Positions 12,104-22,597 of a stretch of DNA of 64,000 nucleotides are shown piece after piece. Origin of the DNA: Aplidium turbinatum (lineage: Eukaryota > Chordata > Ascidiacea > Aplousobranchia > Polyclinidae). The translations under genes were made by a program, and so were the position numbers. Each line of letters begins with the position of its first letter. The first letter of the stretch is position 1. The stretch lies in the NCBI GenBank assembly GCA_918807975.1, contig OU964922.1, forward strand, positions 18,278,329 through 18,342,328, in the 5' to 3' direction. The notes beneath the pieces were generated by a model. That model was not told where the DNA came from, did not search any database, and worked only from the letters and a program-made list of their open reading frames with translations.

Positions 12104-12415
12104 TGTCTAAAACGTTTTTTGCCTAGACTGGATAAAGTGCAGGCCTTACTTATTAGAAGAAATGGTGTATTGAAAACGACAATAATAAAACGAAACAAAC
12201 AGTTGCTTACCGAATTCTTACATATTCCCTAGTCACTCCAAATCTCCAGTTCTCCAGATTTATAAAACAATGACCACTCCAGTCCATGCCAAAACGTAAA
12301 AAGAAAGATCAACTAGCAAAAATTGTTAATGCATGGCCGGGTCACTCAAGCATGAAAATAGAATGGAGCAGAGATACAACAATAATATTAAATGGGCGGG
12401 GAATCGTTTCTAACA
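12104..12415 (-). repeat. 5' LTR of the BEL/Pao element
   Basis: Identical by eye to 4567-4878. It is followed on the + strand by the GTTAA target duplication at 12416-12420. Confidence 0.93.
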
Positions 12416-12420
12416 GTTAA

Positions 12421-14075
12421 TCCGGCACTGGATGTGCGCTTGAGCAACTTTCAGGACTGCTCTCCATTTAGCGGCACCTAGTGAATGGAATAAGTTTCCG
12501 GCAACAACACTTCAACAATCGGAAAACTTCACTCTGCCAATATCAGTGACCGGCCCTGCGTCAAGAGTCACTGCAAGTTTGCGTAACTACCAGGAATAAC
12601 CAATCAAGGTTTTGTCAGTCCGAGGATAAAGATTCAAAACCAACCAATTTGCAGTGGGCTACGTTAGCGATGTCAAAATAAATGTTCATGAAAAGAAATT
12701 AAGTGTTGATTGCAGGAACATGAAATCCATGTTCTTCGGACGAAAAAGCAATGCGAAATTCATGAGGAATCAGAACAGGGCAAGAAAGATTTTTTTGTTT
12801 TCAATTCAATTTCATGTTTCTTTGTATGGTAGTCATGATGAGTTGAACAATATTGTAACAAGTAAAGCAGTAAAAATAAATTTAACAATAGAGTACAGGA
12901 ACAAAACCAACAAAAGAAAAAGGTAGCAAAAATTTCGTCTCGATTTGAAAAAGTTTGTTTCGAACAACTTGTGGTTGATGCTGAAACCAAGTGGTTGATG
13001 CTGAAAGAAAATTTTTGTTATTGCAAATTATGTCATTGTTCAATTTTCCAATTTATAAAGCATAATTTACTTTTGCATGAGAAGACTCAAAGCACAAGAT
13101 ACGAGAAAAGGCAACGTGAGCGTGAGCAAATCAATAACAACATTTGTAAAGAAAGACACATCAAACAAATCTATGAGAATTTTTGATATAAAATTCCGTG
13201 TTTCATTCATACTAATTTCAGTCATACATACAAATTCATTCATACCAGAACCATTAATCTTGGAGAACTTGCTGAGCAAGAATGTGACATTGTTTGTATG
13301 AATTTTTAATTGTGTCAGTTGTTTTAATTGAAGTGTGTTTTAATTGCTTCATATTGGGGACTGGCTTATTTTGTTGTGTCTTGTGGCTTAAAACGCTTTC
13401 TGCAACCTGGCAACCCTACCCATTCATGCAAAACTGCTAAACCATTTAGGATTAGCAGACCTACCCAGACGCGCCTCCGCCTGCGTTTTGCCATGCAAAC
13501 ATAGCATAAAAGATACCAATGAAGAAGCAGTTCATGAGATACCGCTTAATTGCAGATCAGAAAGTTGGAAGGTGAGAGATTGTACTGTAATAGTTGACTT
13601 ACCGGTGCTGATACATTATATCAGTGGTGCTCTTATTAACAATTTATCTAAAATTGACATCATTAAAAACACCTGAAGAAGTAGCCTACCGGTACCGCCT
13701 TAAAAGGTTATAACAATTGAAATCAGACAAAACTAGGCCAGTAACATGTGCCATATTCCCCTTAATGTTCTTCAAGTGAAGATACTCATAATGTTTCAGA
13801 ATAAAATCAAAAAATAAGAAATGGCCTTGATCGCAAATATAGTAGATAGAACTTGGATAACTCGTCACCCCAGGGGGAACAGAAAAAGTGACGACTTACG
13901 CAAACTGATGACCAATGCAAACAGCTAAATTTAGCCATTGTTTTGCGTTTCATTAATTTTATGGTATATCGCGACCTATTGCGATAGTGGTAAAGTGAGA
14001 CGAAGAGGTAAGCGAAAAAAGAATTTAATTACGGTACACAATAAAGTACAGTACAGAAATAACGCACTTAACAGC
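12421..14075. other. AT-rich spacer, no gene seen
   Basis: No credible coding region. A short stretch at about 12455-12600 has an open frame (LHLAAPSEWNKFPATTL...) that vaguely resembles the C terminus of a LINE reverse transcriptase, but it is too short to call. Confidence 0.4.
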
Positions 14076-15110
14076 TTAATTGAAGAACACAGATATTTTT
14101 GACTGAGTTTTGCTTGCAAGTGTCTTGTCAACCAAGTAGTCATGCATTTTTGATAGGGTGCAACTTAGTTCGTACCCTGAACAGTTCGTACCCCAGTTGG
14201 TACCCTGAAAAGATTGAGAGAAAAAATTAAAAAAGCGGAAATCGCTGATTGCAGTTTCCGCTAACCCTAATCGTAACCCTCACCCTAACGCTAACCCTCG
14301 CTGGTCGCAGTTTCCGCAAACATTTTTCTGCATTTTCTGCTAACCCTGACCATAGACTACGGTAATCTATGCTCTAACCCTTGCTGATTGCAGTTTCCGC
14401 AAACATATTTCCGTAGTTTCCGCTAACCCTTACCCTAACCTTAAAGTAATCTATGCTCTAACCCTCGCTGATCGCAGTTTCTGCAAACATTTTTCCGCAG
14501 TTTCCGCTAACCGCAGTTTCCGCTAACCGCAGTTTCCGCTTACCCCAACTCTAACCATCGAGTAATCGATGCTCTCTAACCCTAACCCTCGTTGATCAAA
14601 GTTTTTGTAAATATTTTTCCGCAGTTTCCGCTAACCCTAAACTCCGATCAGCGGAAACTCCGATCAGCGGAAACTCCGATCAGCGGAAACTCCGATCAGC
14701 AACTTTGGCTTTGTGCTGTTAAACTGCGATCAGCAACTTCGGCTTTTTTTAATTTTTTCTCTCGATCTTTTCAGGGTACAAACTGAGGGTACGAACTGTT
14801 CAGGGTATGAACTAGGTTGCACCCTTTTTGATAGTGAGCTTGCAAAATGCGAATTCGCCACTGTCTTCTTGGCATAACATATAGGTAGTGTTGGAGCTTT
14901 CCAACCATCTGCAAAGCTTCTTTTGTAGATGGAGGTGGCACAGGCTCTTCTTCCTGAATAGCACTTCTCTTATCGGCAACAGAGCATGTGCGCGCACACC
15001 CGCAATCGACCAGACCAACATACTCCACGCATGTGCGTCTGGCTCGATAGAGTGTGTGCGTGCACACGTCTTAGCGCAGTAATTTCTTCTCGAAAGAGTC
15101 TATAAATGCC
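14076..15110 (-). pseudogene. pogo/Tigger-like transposase C-terminal remnant
   Basis: The minus strand gives PPPSTKEALQMVGKLQHYL around 14900-14960. After frame changes, and across the insertion at 14156-14824, it gives KMHDYLVDKTLASKTQ and ends QSKISVFFN-stop at 14076. A PPS/T-x-EAL helix followed by a C-terminal Q-x-x-I-x-x-FF motif (a PCNA-binding box) is typical of pogo/Tigger transposase tails. The catalytic core is not present, so the family call is tentative. At least two frameshifts separate the pieces. Confidence 0.45.
14156..14824. mobile_element. Foldback MITE with 9-bp target duplication (MULE-like)
   Basis: Ends GGGTGCAAC and GTTGCACCC belong to inverted repeats of about 45 bp that contain repeated GTTCGTACCC words. 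The 9-bp sequence TTTTTGATA flanks both sides (14147-14155 and 14825-14833). The interior is made of short imperfect repeats: telomere-like CTAACCC runs mixed with GCAGTTTCCGC, then a tandem array of GATCAGCGGAAACTCC. No coding capacity. A 9-bp duplication suggests a Mutator-like element, but no transposase is available to confirm this. Confidence 0.8.
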
Positions 15111-15253
15111 ATTTTGTAAAAAAGCCTATTTGCTAAAACTTGCATTTAGGGTCACAATCAACTTTACAACAAAAAGTTTTCAATTTCAAAGACGTCTTAC
15201 GCCGGTATTCTGCGTTTTCGTGACGACGCGGCCAAACTTTTATATGTTGGTCA

Positions 15254-17003
15254 CATAAGCGTCGATTTTTTCTTAGAAGAGAGGAATTCTGGGTGGGCGA
15301 GAGTTTTCAAACAGATTTCATTGAATCTGTTTGTTTGCAAATTTGCAATGGTTCAGTCTTCGAAATTAGCATATTTTTACTTCGGCAAAAACGTTACCGA
15401 GGCCAAATTGCCTCGGCAATTGCTGTGAACACTTATTACGAAAAGATTGTACTAAAATATGTAAAACGAGAAGCTAAAAATATACTAGAGTACTCTATCA
15501 CGAACGCATTGTTTGATTTGTTGTGATGTAATAATACAAAAAGTAGCGATAAAGCGAGCAACGTGATACGCCATGGATTACGCACGCTGTTACGGTAATT
15601 CACGTTAAAAAACTCACGGGGAGGGGGAAAGTAAGTTAATTTTGGGTTGATTCAACGTTCAAAGTCAGCACAAATCGATTTAATTTTCCCGGCGGGTTAT
15701 ATTGCGTAACAACAATGCCCAATAAGAAATTTACGTTTGTTTTACATTAATTCGACATCTAGCGACGTTGAATTATCATAAAATAACGTTAATTGCTCAA
15801 CCAGGTACAGGTAACAAATTAATAGCTCCCTGCGAGAAGATTGCCTTGATTTACGTATGCACTAACATAATTTCGGCACAATTAGGACACCGCGAGCAAC
15901 ACAAAGTCTGTTTGATGAACTAGTCAGAATCGGTGTCATCAGATGCTGTATCAGCTGGACGAGATAACGGAAAGCGAGGCGCAATAAGGAGAATAGATGC
16001 TTACAATAATTTGACGTCTACTGGAGTTAAATCAATGCAAATAGGGTGATATTTCTATAAAAGATTCTCCCAGATGGGCACGTGTCTAAGCGCCGGCGAA
16101 GTAGGAAGTAACCCAAATAAAACATCCAGCAATAGTAAGATTGAATCAACATCCTAGTCTGGTGTAGTCTAAGAAAATTAGTTTTTTTTTTAAATCTTGT
16201 GGTCCTTGCAAGCGCTCGTGTGGCTTCGGCATTTGTATTGCTAATGCGCCATTCCTGCATCTGCGTCGGCAATTGCCGATGCTAATTTCGAAGACTGTGG
16301 CTGGTCTTTCTCACAAAGACTGTGTTTAGCGTCGCTGCAGCAATTAAGCTTTAATAGGTTTGATGTTTGCTTTCTTGCACCTTGCGATCTTATGAGCGCT
16401 GCTAAACTAAACAAACTTCTTTTATGTTTTCCTTTGCGACCTAAAAAGCGCGTGATTTGTGACCTGTAATCTTTAAAGTGGCGCCTTCGGATTTGCCGCA
16501 TTTTGATTTGTAAAAAGCAAAGGTTTGTAAAAAGCGATTGTTTCAGTGCGTTTTTAGTTTGTATCGGTTATTTTATTGTCATGTTCATTATGATGTCATA
16601 TTGTCATACTCCCTTACGCTGACCCGGAACTGAAGTTTGATTGTGACGTAACGAAAGTGAGACCATTCGGAGAAAAGATCAAACGTGGCTTTCTCTCACC
16701 AGGAATTGCCAGCGTGTGGCAGTTGCCGTAGCAACAACAATGCAGTGAGTGCCACCCTTTTTTCACGCAGCGTTGTTGCGGAATGGCTTTGTTCTGTCGG
16801 ATACCTAGCAAGAGACATAGCGTAAAACAAGAAGTTGCGCTGCAGTTGGTTGGATAATTCAGCGTTTAACAAAAACGGAAATAATTGTAACGAATACTTC
16901 ATAAGTGTCATGAAAACAGGGTGGGCGAAACATATTTTGCCCACCCTCGTTTCACGACAGGGTGGGCGTCGCCCACCCGGCGCACCCTATTTCGACGCCT
17001 ATG
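15254..17003. mobile_element. Non-autonomous hAT-type element in the TIR of the long-TIR transposon
   Basis: Ends CATAAGCGTCGA and TCGACGCCTATG form short, slightly imperfect inverted repeats. The 8-bp sequence GTTGGTCA flanks both sides (15246-15253 and 17004-17011). It splits a terminal repeat whose intact partner at 19610-19860 shows the uninterrupted sequence. An 8-bp duplication and CATA-type tips are characteristic of hAT elements. No transposase is recognisable. The block 15355-15605 recurs in inverted orientation at about 36660-36905. Confidence 0.88.
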
Positions 17004-17487
17004 GTTGGTCATATATTCAGATCCGTAAGTGCTAGAGACTTCATTCTTGGTGCTATGGATGCAGAATGTCCATTTTCCTATCACCATTCAATACATTTAT
17101 ATACCCAAAAGTCTTTACTTTTAGAGATTTTTGCTAAAAACTGATTTTTGCCATGTTGTCGTAGGGATTTATCCAAAAATAATCTTAAAAAACATGAAAT
17201 TCAACAAATAATTCATGCTAAATGTGCATATTTATACTGGTACCGGTATGTATGATAGTTTAAATCCAGCTGCTTTACTAACTGCTTTTCATTTGTTTTT
17301 TGAGACAATGCAATTTAAGTGGTATAATTAGCACACTACAAACTGGCATAAGCCAGTTATATTACAAAGCAACATTACAAAGCACGAAACAAAGGCAAAT
17401 ATCAAATTAGCCATAGCTAGGCCATTAACACAACTTGTATTTGCAATAGGTTCAGACTTAAACAATATCATAACCAGAAAATCGTAC

Positions 17488-19053
17488 ATGTGGTATATCT
17501 GTAATGACCACCAAAAAAACGCAGATAAACTAAAATGGGTGGTCAAATTAAGAGAAACAGTGAAAAACTCTCAAAAATGCTCAACATTTGCGATACAATC
17601 TACTGTACAATGGGATGGCCAACTTTTGCATCCTACAACACAGCACACTCAAACAAAAATGCAACACATGGCTATACTTTTGCAATGCCTCATTGAAGAT
17701 GAAGAGATCCTCTTGTCTCTAAGTGATGTGAAAAATAGTGACTCTGAATCTGAGATAATTCAACAATTACAAAAATATTGTGTTGATATATCCCAAATTG
17801 TTGGTTTAGTGTTTGATACCACTTCTGTGAACACTGGTTGTAACAAATGTATTGTGATTCGTCTTGAAGAATATTATAGATGAAACCTCCTTCTATTTGC
17901 TTGCCGGCACCACATCTTTGAGTTAGCATGTGGTGTTGCATGCAAAACTGTTTATGGACTGGAGAGACATCCTCTCCAAAAGACATCACATTTAATGCTT
18001 TAAAGGAACTCTGGTCATCACTGAACCTTAATGATTACGATATTTGTGACAACAGTGCTTGGCCACGATGGACTAAGACCAGATGTGAAGATGTGCTGAT
18101 GTTTTGTTACCTGGCCCTGAGTATTCAAACAAATTTACAGATTATACAGAACTTCTTGTGCTTTCTGTTGTGTTTCTCGGAGGAGCATTACCAAAAAAGG
18201 AGAACTTTGCATTTAAAGCTCCAAGAGTCTGGGTGCCACCAGTTATGCTAGGTGGATGGCAAAGCTTCTCTACACTTTTAAAATTGCTTTATTTCAATCG
18301 CAGTTGAAAGCAAAAAGTGTTTTCAATGAAGAAGTTCTGAATAAGATGTATTCTTTGGCAACTTTTCTTTCTCTATATTATGTAAAAAGCTGGTTAGAGT
18401 GCACTAGTGCATGCGATGCCGCACTGAATGACTTACTGCTGTACAAGCAGCTGAGTAAAGATATTCCATTAATGAAGAATGGTGCATCTTATCTCCCTGC
18501 TCAATTGAGTCACATTGCTGAGGAAAATTTGAAGAAGCTAGACTGCTATCTCTGGTATCTAACTGAACCCTTGGTGGTGATGAGCTTGTTTGGCGAAAAA
18601 GTAACTACAACGGAAAACTTTACTTTGAGAAAATCCTTTTAAAATGCAAAACAAAAAAAAACAACCACAAGTCAGGCTGTCGTCAGCATAAACCAGATAA
18701 CTGAACAGCAAATGCCCAAAATCATCAGCAAGGACACGCAGCTGCGAGATTTATTTGGCTCAGAATCATGGATTCTTCTGGACACAATGGGAATAGACTC
18801 TTCTTTTCTAAACAGCCATCCAAGGAAATGGGCAGAAGACAGCAATTTCTTGAAAGATGAAGAAATGGTTCACAATATTTGTGTTGTTAATGATTCATGT
18901 GAAAGAGCATTAGGTTTGTTGACAAAATTCCACAGCAACCTCATCACCACAGACAAGCAACAGAAACAGTTTTTATACAAAATAATCCAACAGTTTTCGA
19001 AAGAACAAGCTATTAAGCAACATCATCCAAAAAATTCACCAAACAAAATATGA
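17488..19053 (+). pseudogene. Unnamed transposon-encoded protein (ACRHHIFEL family), broken
   Basis: Pieces in order: GLVFDTTSVNTG...VIRLEEYYR; an in-frame TGA at about 17881; ACRHHIFELACGVACKTVYG; after a frameshift TSSPKDITFNALKELWSSLN; then LVLSVVFLGGALPKKENFAF, MAKLLYTFKIALFQSQLKAK, YLPAQLSHIAEENLKKLDCY and NDSCERALGLLTKFHSNLIT...KQQKQFLYKI. I recognise this order from a large family of uncharacterised proteins expanded in cnidarian and arthropod genomes; I know no formal name. The early aspartate (VFDTTS) and RHH motif suggest an RNase-H-like transposase fold, which is inference. The copy is dead, with one in-frame stop and several frameshifts, but its place between long TIRs supports a transposase role. 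Confidence 0.7.
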
Positions 19054-19996
19054 TCAAATACTTTGCTTAGCTTCTAACACAAAGCTTATTGAAGACTGCT
19101 ATAATGCTATATAGTAGTTTTATAGAAGTTGTGTTATTCAGATTGGACTCCAGGGTTAAGTTGTAGATTATTCTGCATTGTTGCTGTTAGTTTTATCTAT
19201 TTTTTAGGCAAGTTAATTGCTTTCAATTTTCTTTTCAAAACATTTTTGCTTGTATGTAAAACTAATGTCTCATATGGTATTATCCTATACACTGAATAGT
19301 CCATTATTTTGTGTAGAGTATTGTGATGTTCTGCCACAAGCTTGAACTGCTAGCATGTAACTAGCTTACTGCAACATATCAGTGCTTAAACAACATAATT
19401 ATACATTGCATGCTAGAGTAATGAGTATGAAATAATGTAGTTTGGTATATGCGACATTGATTCGTAAATGTAATGGTACATTCACTTACTCAGTAAATAA
19501 CTGGTTTGGTGATGTATGTTCATTAGCTAATTCTTTTCTTTGATTTATAGCAATCACTGCCTGTCAGCTGAATATATACCAGAAACAGGTGTAACATATC
19601 AGCATAAATATTCATATTTCCATGAATTTTTTGTTGAATTTCATGATTTTTAAGATTTTTTATGGATGAATCCCTACGACAACATGGCAAACAGTAGTTT
19701 TTAGCAAAAATCTCAAAAAGTAAAGGCTTTAGGCTATATAAATGTATTGAATGGTGATAGGAAAGTGGACATTCTGCATCCATAGCACCAAGAATGAAGT
19801 CTCTAGCACTTACGGATCTGAATATATGACCAAAATAATGAATTTTTGGCCACGTCGTCACGGAAACGCAGAATACCGGCGTCAGACATCTTTGAAATTG
19901 AAAAATTTTTGTTGTAAAGTTAATTGTGACCCTAAATGCAAGTTTTAGCAAATAGACTAAAAAATCCAAAGAACTTTATTTTTTTGGTACACCCTA

Positions 19997-20601
19997 CTAT
20001 TGAGGGCTAACACTATTGAGTCACTACTGCGCATTTGCCTGGACGGTCCTGACATGGAGATTTACAACCCCGCACCGGCAGTAATTGCTTGGCACAACGA
20101 TTCTATAACGCGAAAACCACGGAATAAGTGATCGTAGTTGCTTTTGTAATAAGGAAATTTGGATTGTTGTTTTCAATTGTGTTTATTGCGTCATTACACG
20201 ACTGTCATTAACGCACTGATTTATTTGCAAGCAATCTGCTCCAGTATACTTCAGGGTCGGTTAATTAAGCCATCAAAAAAGTCGGACTGAAGGAGGAAGA
20301 TGCAAGGGACAGGGTGAAATGGAGAAAAGGGAGTAAAACAATTGCTGCGCGGAAACAATCGGCCACCTCCATTAGTGGGGAACAAACCGACGATGGATTA
20401 TGATGATGATGATCAACCATTGCAGAGTTATTCTGTTGTAGAAAATCTTCTACAAACACGACTACACAATACTGTAGTGTGATTTTGTGCAAAATCTAAA
20501 TGTAAAAAATATGTCCGGTTAAGATATTAAATGTCCGCTGAAAGGGCCAGTTCGGTAGGACATGCTTGACCGTCAGAAAAAAGTACAAATTTCGAGGCCT
20601 G
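19997..20601. mobile_element. Truncated CAGGCCTCG-family element (3' part)
   Basis: This matches the right two-thirds of the full copies at 27916-28817 and 38500-39527: the CTATTGAGGGCTAACAC block, TTGCTTGGCACAACGATTC, and the end AAATTTCGAGGCCTG. Its left part is replaced by the tip of the long-TIR transposon ending at 19996. Non-coding. Confidence 0.8.
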
Positions 20602-21069
20602 AGTCTACCATGCAAAATTGATCCATGGTTCTCAATGTTTTCTTATAGAAAGTATGCGTCAAAGTTTGGACAAAAACGCTAAAAATTACAAATGAAAAAT
20701 TTTTAAAAAAATGTAACAATATTGAACTATACTAGAAAACATTTGAAGTGTATTTTTGATTGTGTTTCTAGCAATTGTTATACATTTGACAACTGTAATG
20801 TACCATGTGGTCCTCATTGTCAATGAACAAAATGGCAAATTTTGTCATAATCTTCATTGCTCAGTATGTATTGTTGGCCAGAAGAACCGTGGATACTCGG
20901 CACAGCAATTGAACAAATAATGTCATGAAATGGAATCCAGCATGTTTGTTGAATGTTGATGTTTAGGGTCAGTTTAAACATTTGTTGCTTTTGTTATCTA
21001 CCGTACTATCATAAACTGAACATTGAAGTCTTGCTTTTCATAGCTTTTTTTTACAAATAATGCCAATGT

Positions 21070-22597
21070 ATATAATAATAATAATAACAATATTTATATA
21101 GCGCCACATCCACAGTCAAACTATGCTCCTGGGCGCTGTACATGACAATGGTGATAATTAATACGGTACATTCAGTCATAATGTTCATTGAAATAGAACG
21201 TTTTCAAGCGAGCTTTGAATTCATTTAAATTTTCAGCTTCTTTCACACAACTAGGCAATCAGTTCCAGCAACTGGCAGCAACAACTGGGAAGGTACGATT
21301 TCCATATTGTGTCTTACATGAAGGGTTGCACAAGAGCAATTGATGCTGAGAACGCAAAGTTCTGGCAGGTTTATAATGAACAAGCAAAGTGTCCAGATAG
21401 TTCGGAGCAAAACCATGGAAAACTTTATAAATTAATAGACATATTTTGAAGCGAATACGATACAATACTGGAAGCCAATGCAGGGATTTTAGTATAGGAG
21501 TGATATGCTCACGTTTACGTGTTAAAGTAATTAGCCGAGCAGCAGCATTCTGAACTCTTTGAAGACGCAAAATAGTACAATGTGGAATGTTATTTAACAA
21601 TGAATTTGAATAATCAAGCCTGGATGTCACAAGTGCATGAGTTAAAGTTTTACAAGCATCAACATTAATAAACTGTCTGATGGAACCAATATTTCTAAGA
21701 TGAAAAAAGCAAGATTTAACAGTGGAACTGACAAAGTTTTCTAAACACAAATGTTGATTTAATGTTACACCAAGCAATTTAATTGAGTTAGAAGAAGAAA
21801 GATTGATATTACTCGGGGTAAGGGTCATGTCATTAAACTTTGAAATACACTGTTTCGGAGAAAATACAATAAACTCACATTTTTCTTGATTCAGTTTCAA
21901 CATATTATAAGACATCCAATTTGAGATATCAACCATACATTTTTGGAATTTTGACATAATACAACACAATGAATCTTCATCAGTAACACGCAAATACAAT
22001 TGTATATCATCAGCATATGAGTGGTATGAAAGCCCATGTCACTTTATGATGTCAAACAGAGGTTTTATGTAGAGGCAAAACAGGACAGGGCCGAGAACAG
22101 AACCCTGAGCAACTCCAGAAGAAAGAAATGTTGCAGAAGACATTGAGTTGTCAATTGCTACAGATTGAGTTCGATCATAAAGATAAGAAGGGAACCAGTC
22201 AAGTGCTATTCCTGTAATGCCAAAATCTGATTTGAGACGATTTAGAAGAATTTTGTAATCAATGGTATCAAAAGCAGCTGATAGATCAAGAGAAAGTAGA
22301 ACAACGCTGTGATTACAGTCAAGTACGGTAGCAATATCGTTATGGATTTTTAGTAAAGCTGTTTCTGTGGAGTGATGTTGACGATAAGCAGATTGATTGA
22401 TATCAAATAAATGTTGCACGTTTAAGAAATCATTTAACTGTCTGCCAACTACTTTTTCCAATATTTTTGACACAAAAGATAGATTGGACACAGGGCGATA
22501 GTTCTTGAACTCTTCTTTGTCTAGACTAGGCTTTTTTAAGTGTGGACGAACAATGGCATGTTTACGTTTTGGGGGAACAAGACCACTTGTATATACC
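21070..22597 (-). mobile_element. 5'-truncated CR1/L2-like LINE
   Basis: A reverse-transcriptase region is followed by a short 3' tail with AATAATAATAATAACAATA repeats near 21078-21096 and a TATTTATATAGCGCC-type hairpin. The 5' end is cut inside the RT domain at about 22597, where sequence switches to the host transposon gene. 5' truncation is normal for target-primed LINE insertion. Confidence 0.85.
21172..22597 (-). pseudogene. Reverse transcriptase of CR1/L2-like LINE
   Basis: Minus-strand motifs in order: [81 protein letters not shown], and a C terminus LPSCVKEAENLNEFKARLK. The catalytic YADD is present. The frame is interrupted by two in-frame TGA codons, one just before SYADD at about 22036-22038 and one before LPSCVKEA near 21256. 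There is no frameshift between them. N-terminal endonuclease and ORF1 are absent through truncation. It sits inside the C-terminal third of the outer transposon gene. Confidence 0.9.

Larger units (their letters stand above)
4567..12415 (-). mobile_element. BEL/Pao LTR retrotransposon, looks whole
   Basis: This is a 7.85-kb element on the minus strand. Two 312-bp LTRs (4567-4878 and 12104-12415) begin with TG and end with CA and read as identical. The 5-bp target duplication GTTAA flanks both sides (4562-4566 and 12416-12420). A purine-rich tract, seen as CCCACCCCCAAAA on the + strand, sits just inside the 3' LTR at about 4880-4893. One long Gag-Pol frame fills the middle. Identical LTRs imply a very recent insertion. 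I treat it as a young genomic fossil of the BEL/Pao family. Confidence 0.95.
15117..19996 (+). mobile_element. Long-TIR DNA transposon, unnamed transposase-like protein
   Basis: Inverted repeats of roughly 370 bp bound this element. The left repeat is in two parts, 15117-15253 and 17004-17240, split by a later hAT-type insertion. The right repeat runs about 19610-19996. Shared blocks include TTTGCTAAAACTTGCATTT, GCCGGTATTCTGCGTTT and CAGATCCGTAAGTGCTAG. The right tip ends in ACACCCTA, so the element probably began TAGGGTGTACC; the matching left tip is missing. The right tip abuts a truncated CAGGCCTCG-family element, into which it probably inserted. The single gene inside is a broken member of a protein family expanded in many invertebrate genomes. 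Confidence 0.75.

Noticed and set aside
12455-12600. AAPSEWNKFP-like string as a LINE C terminus
   Set aside because: Too short and isolated; no RT motifs nearby.
14592-14786. 64-codon frame
   Set aside because: Translation of the GATCAGCGGAAACTCC tandem array.
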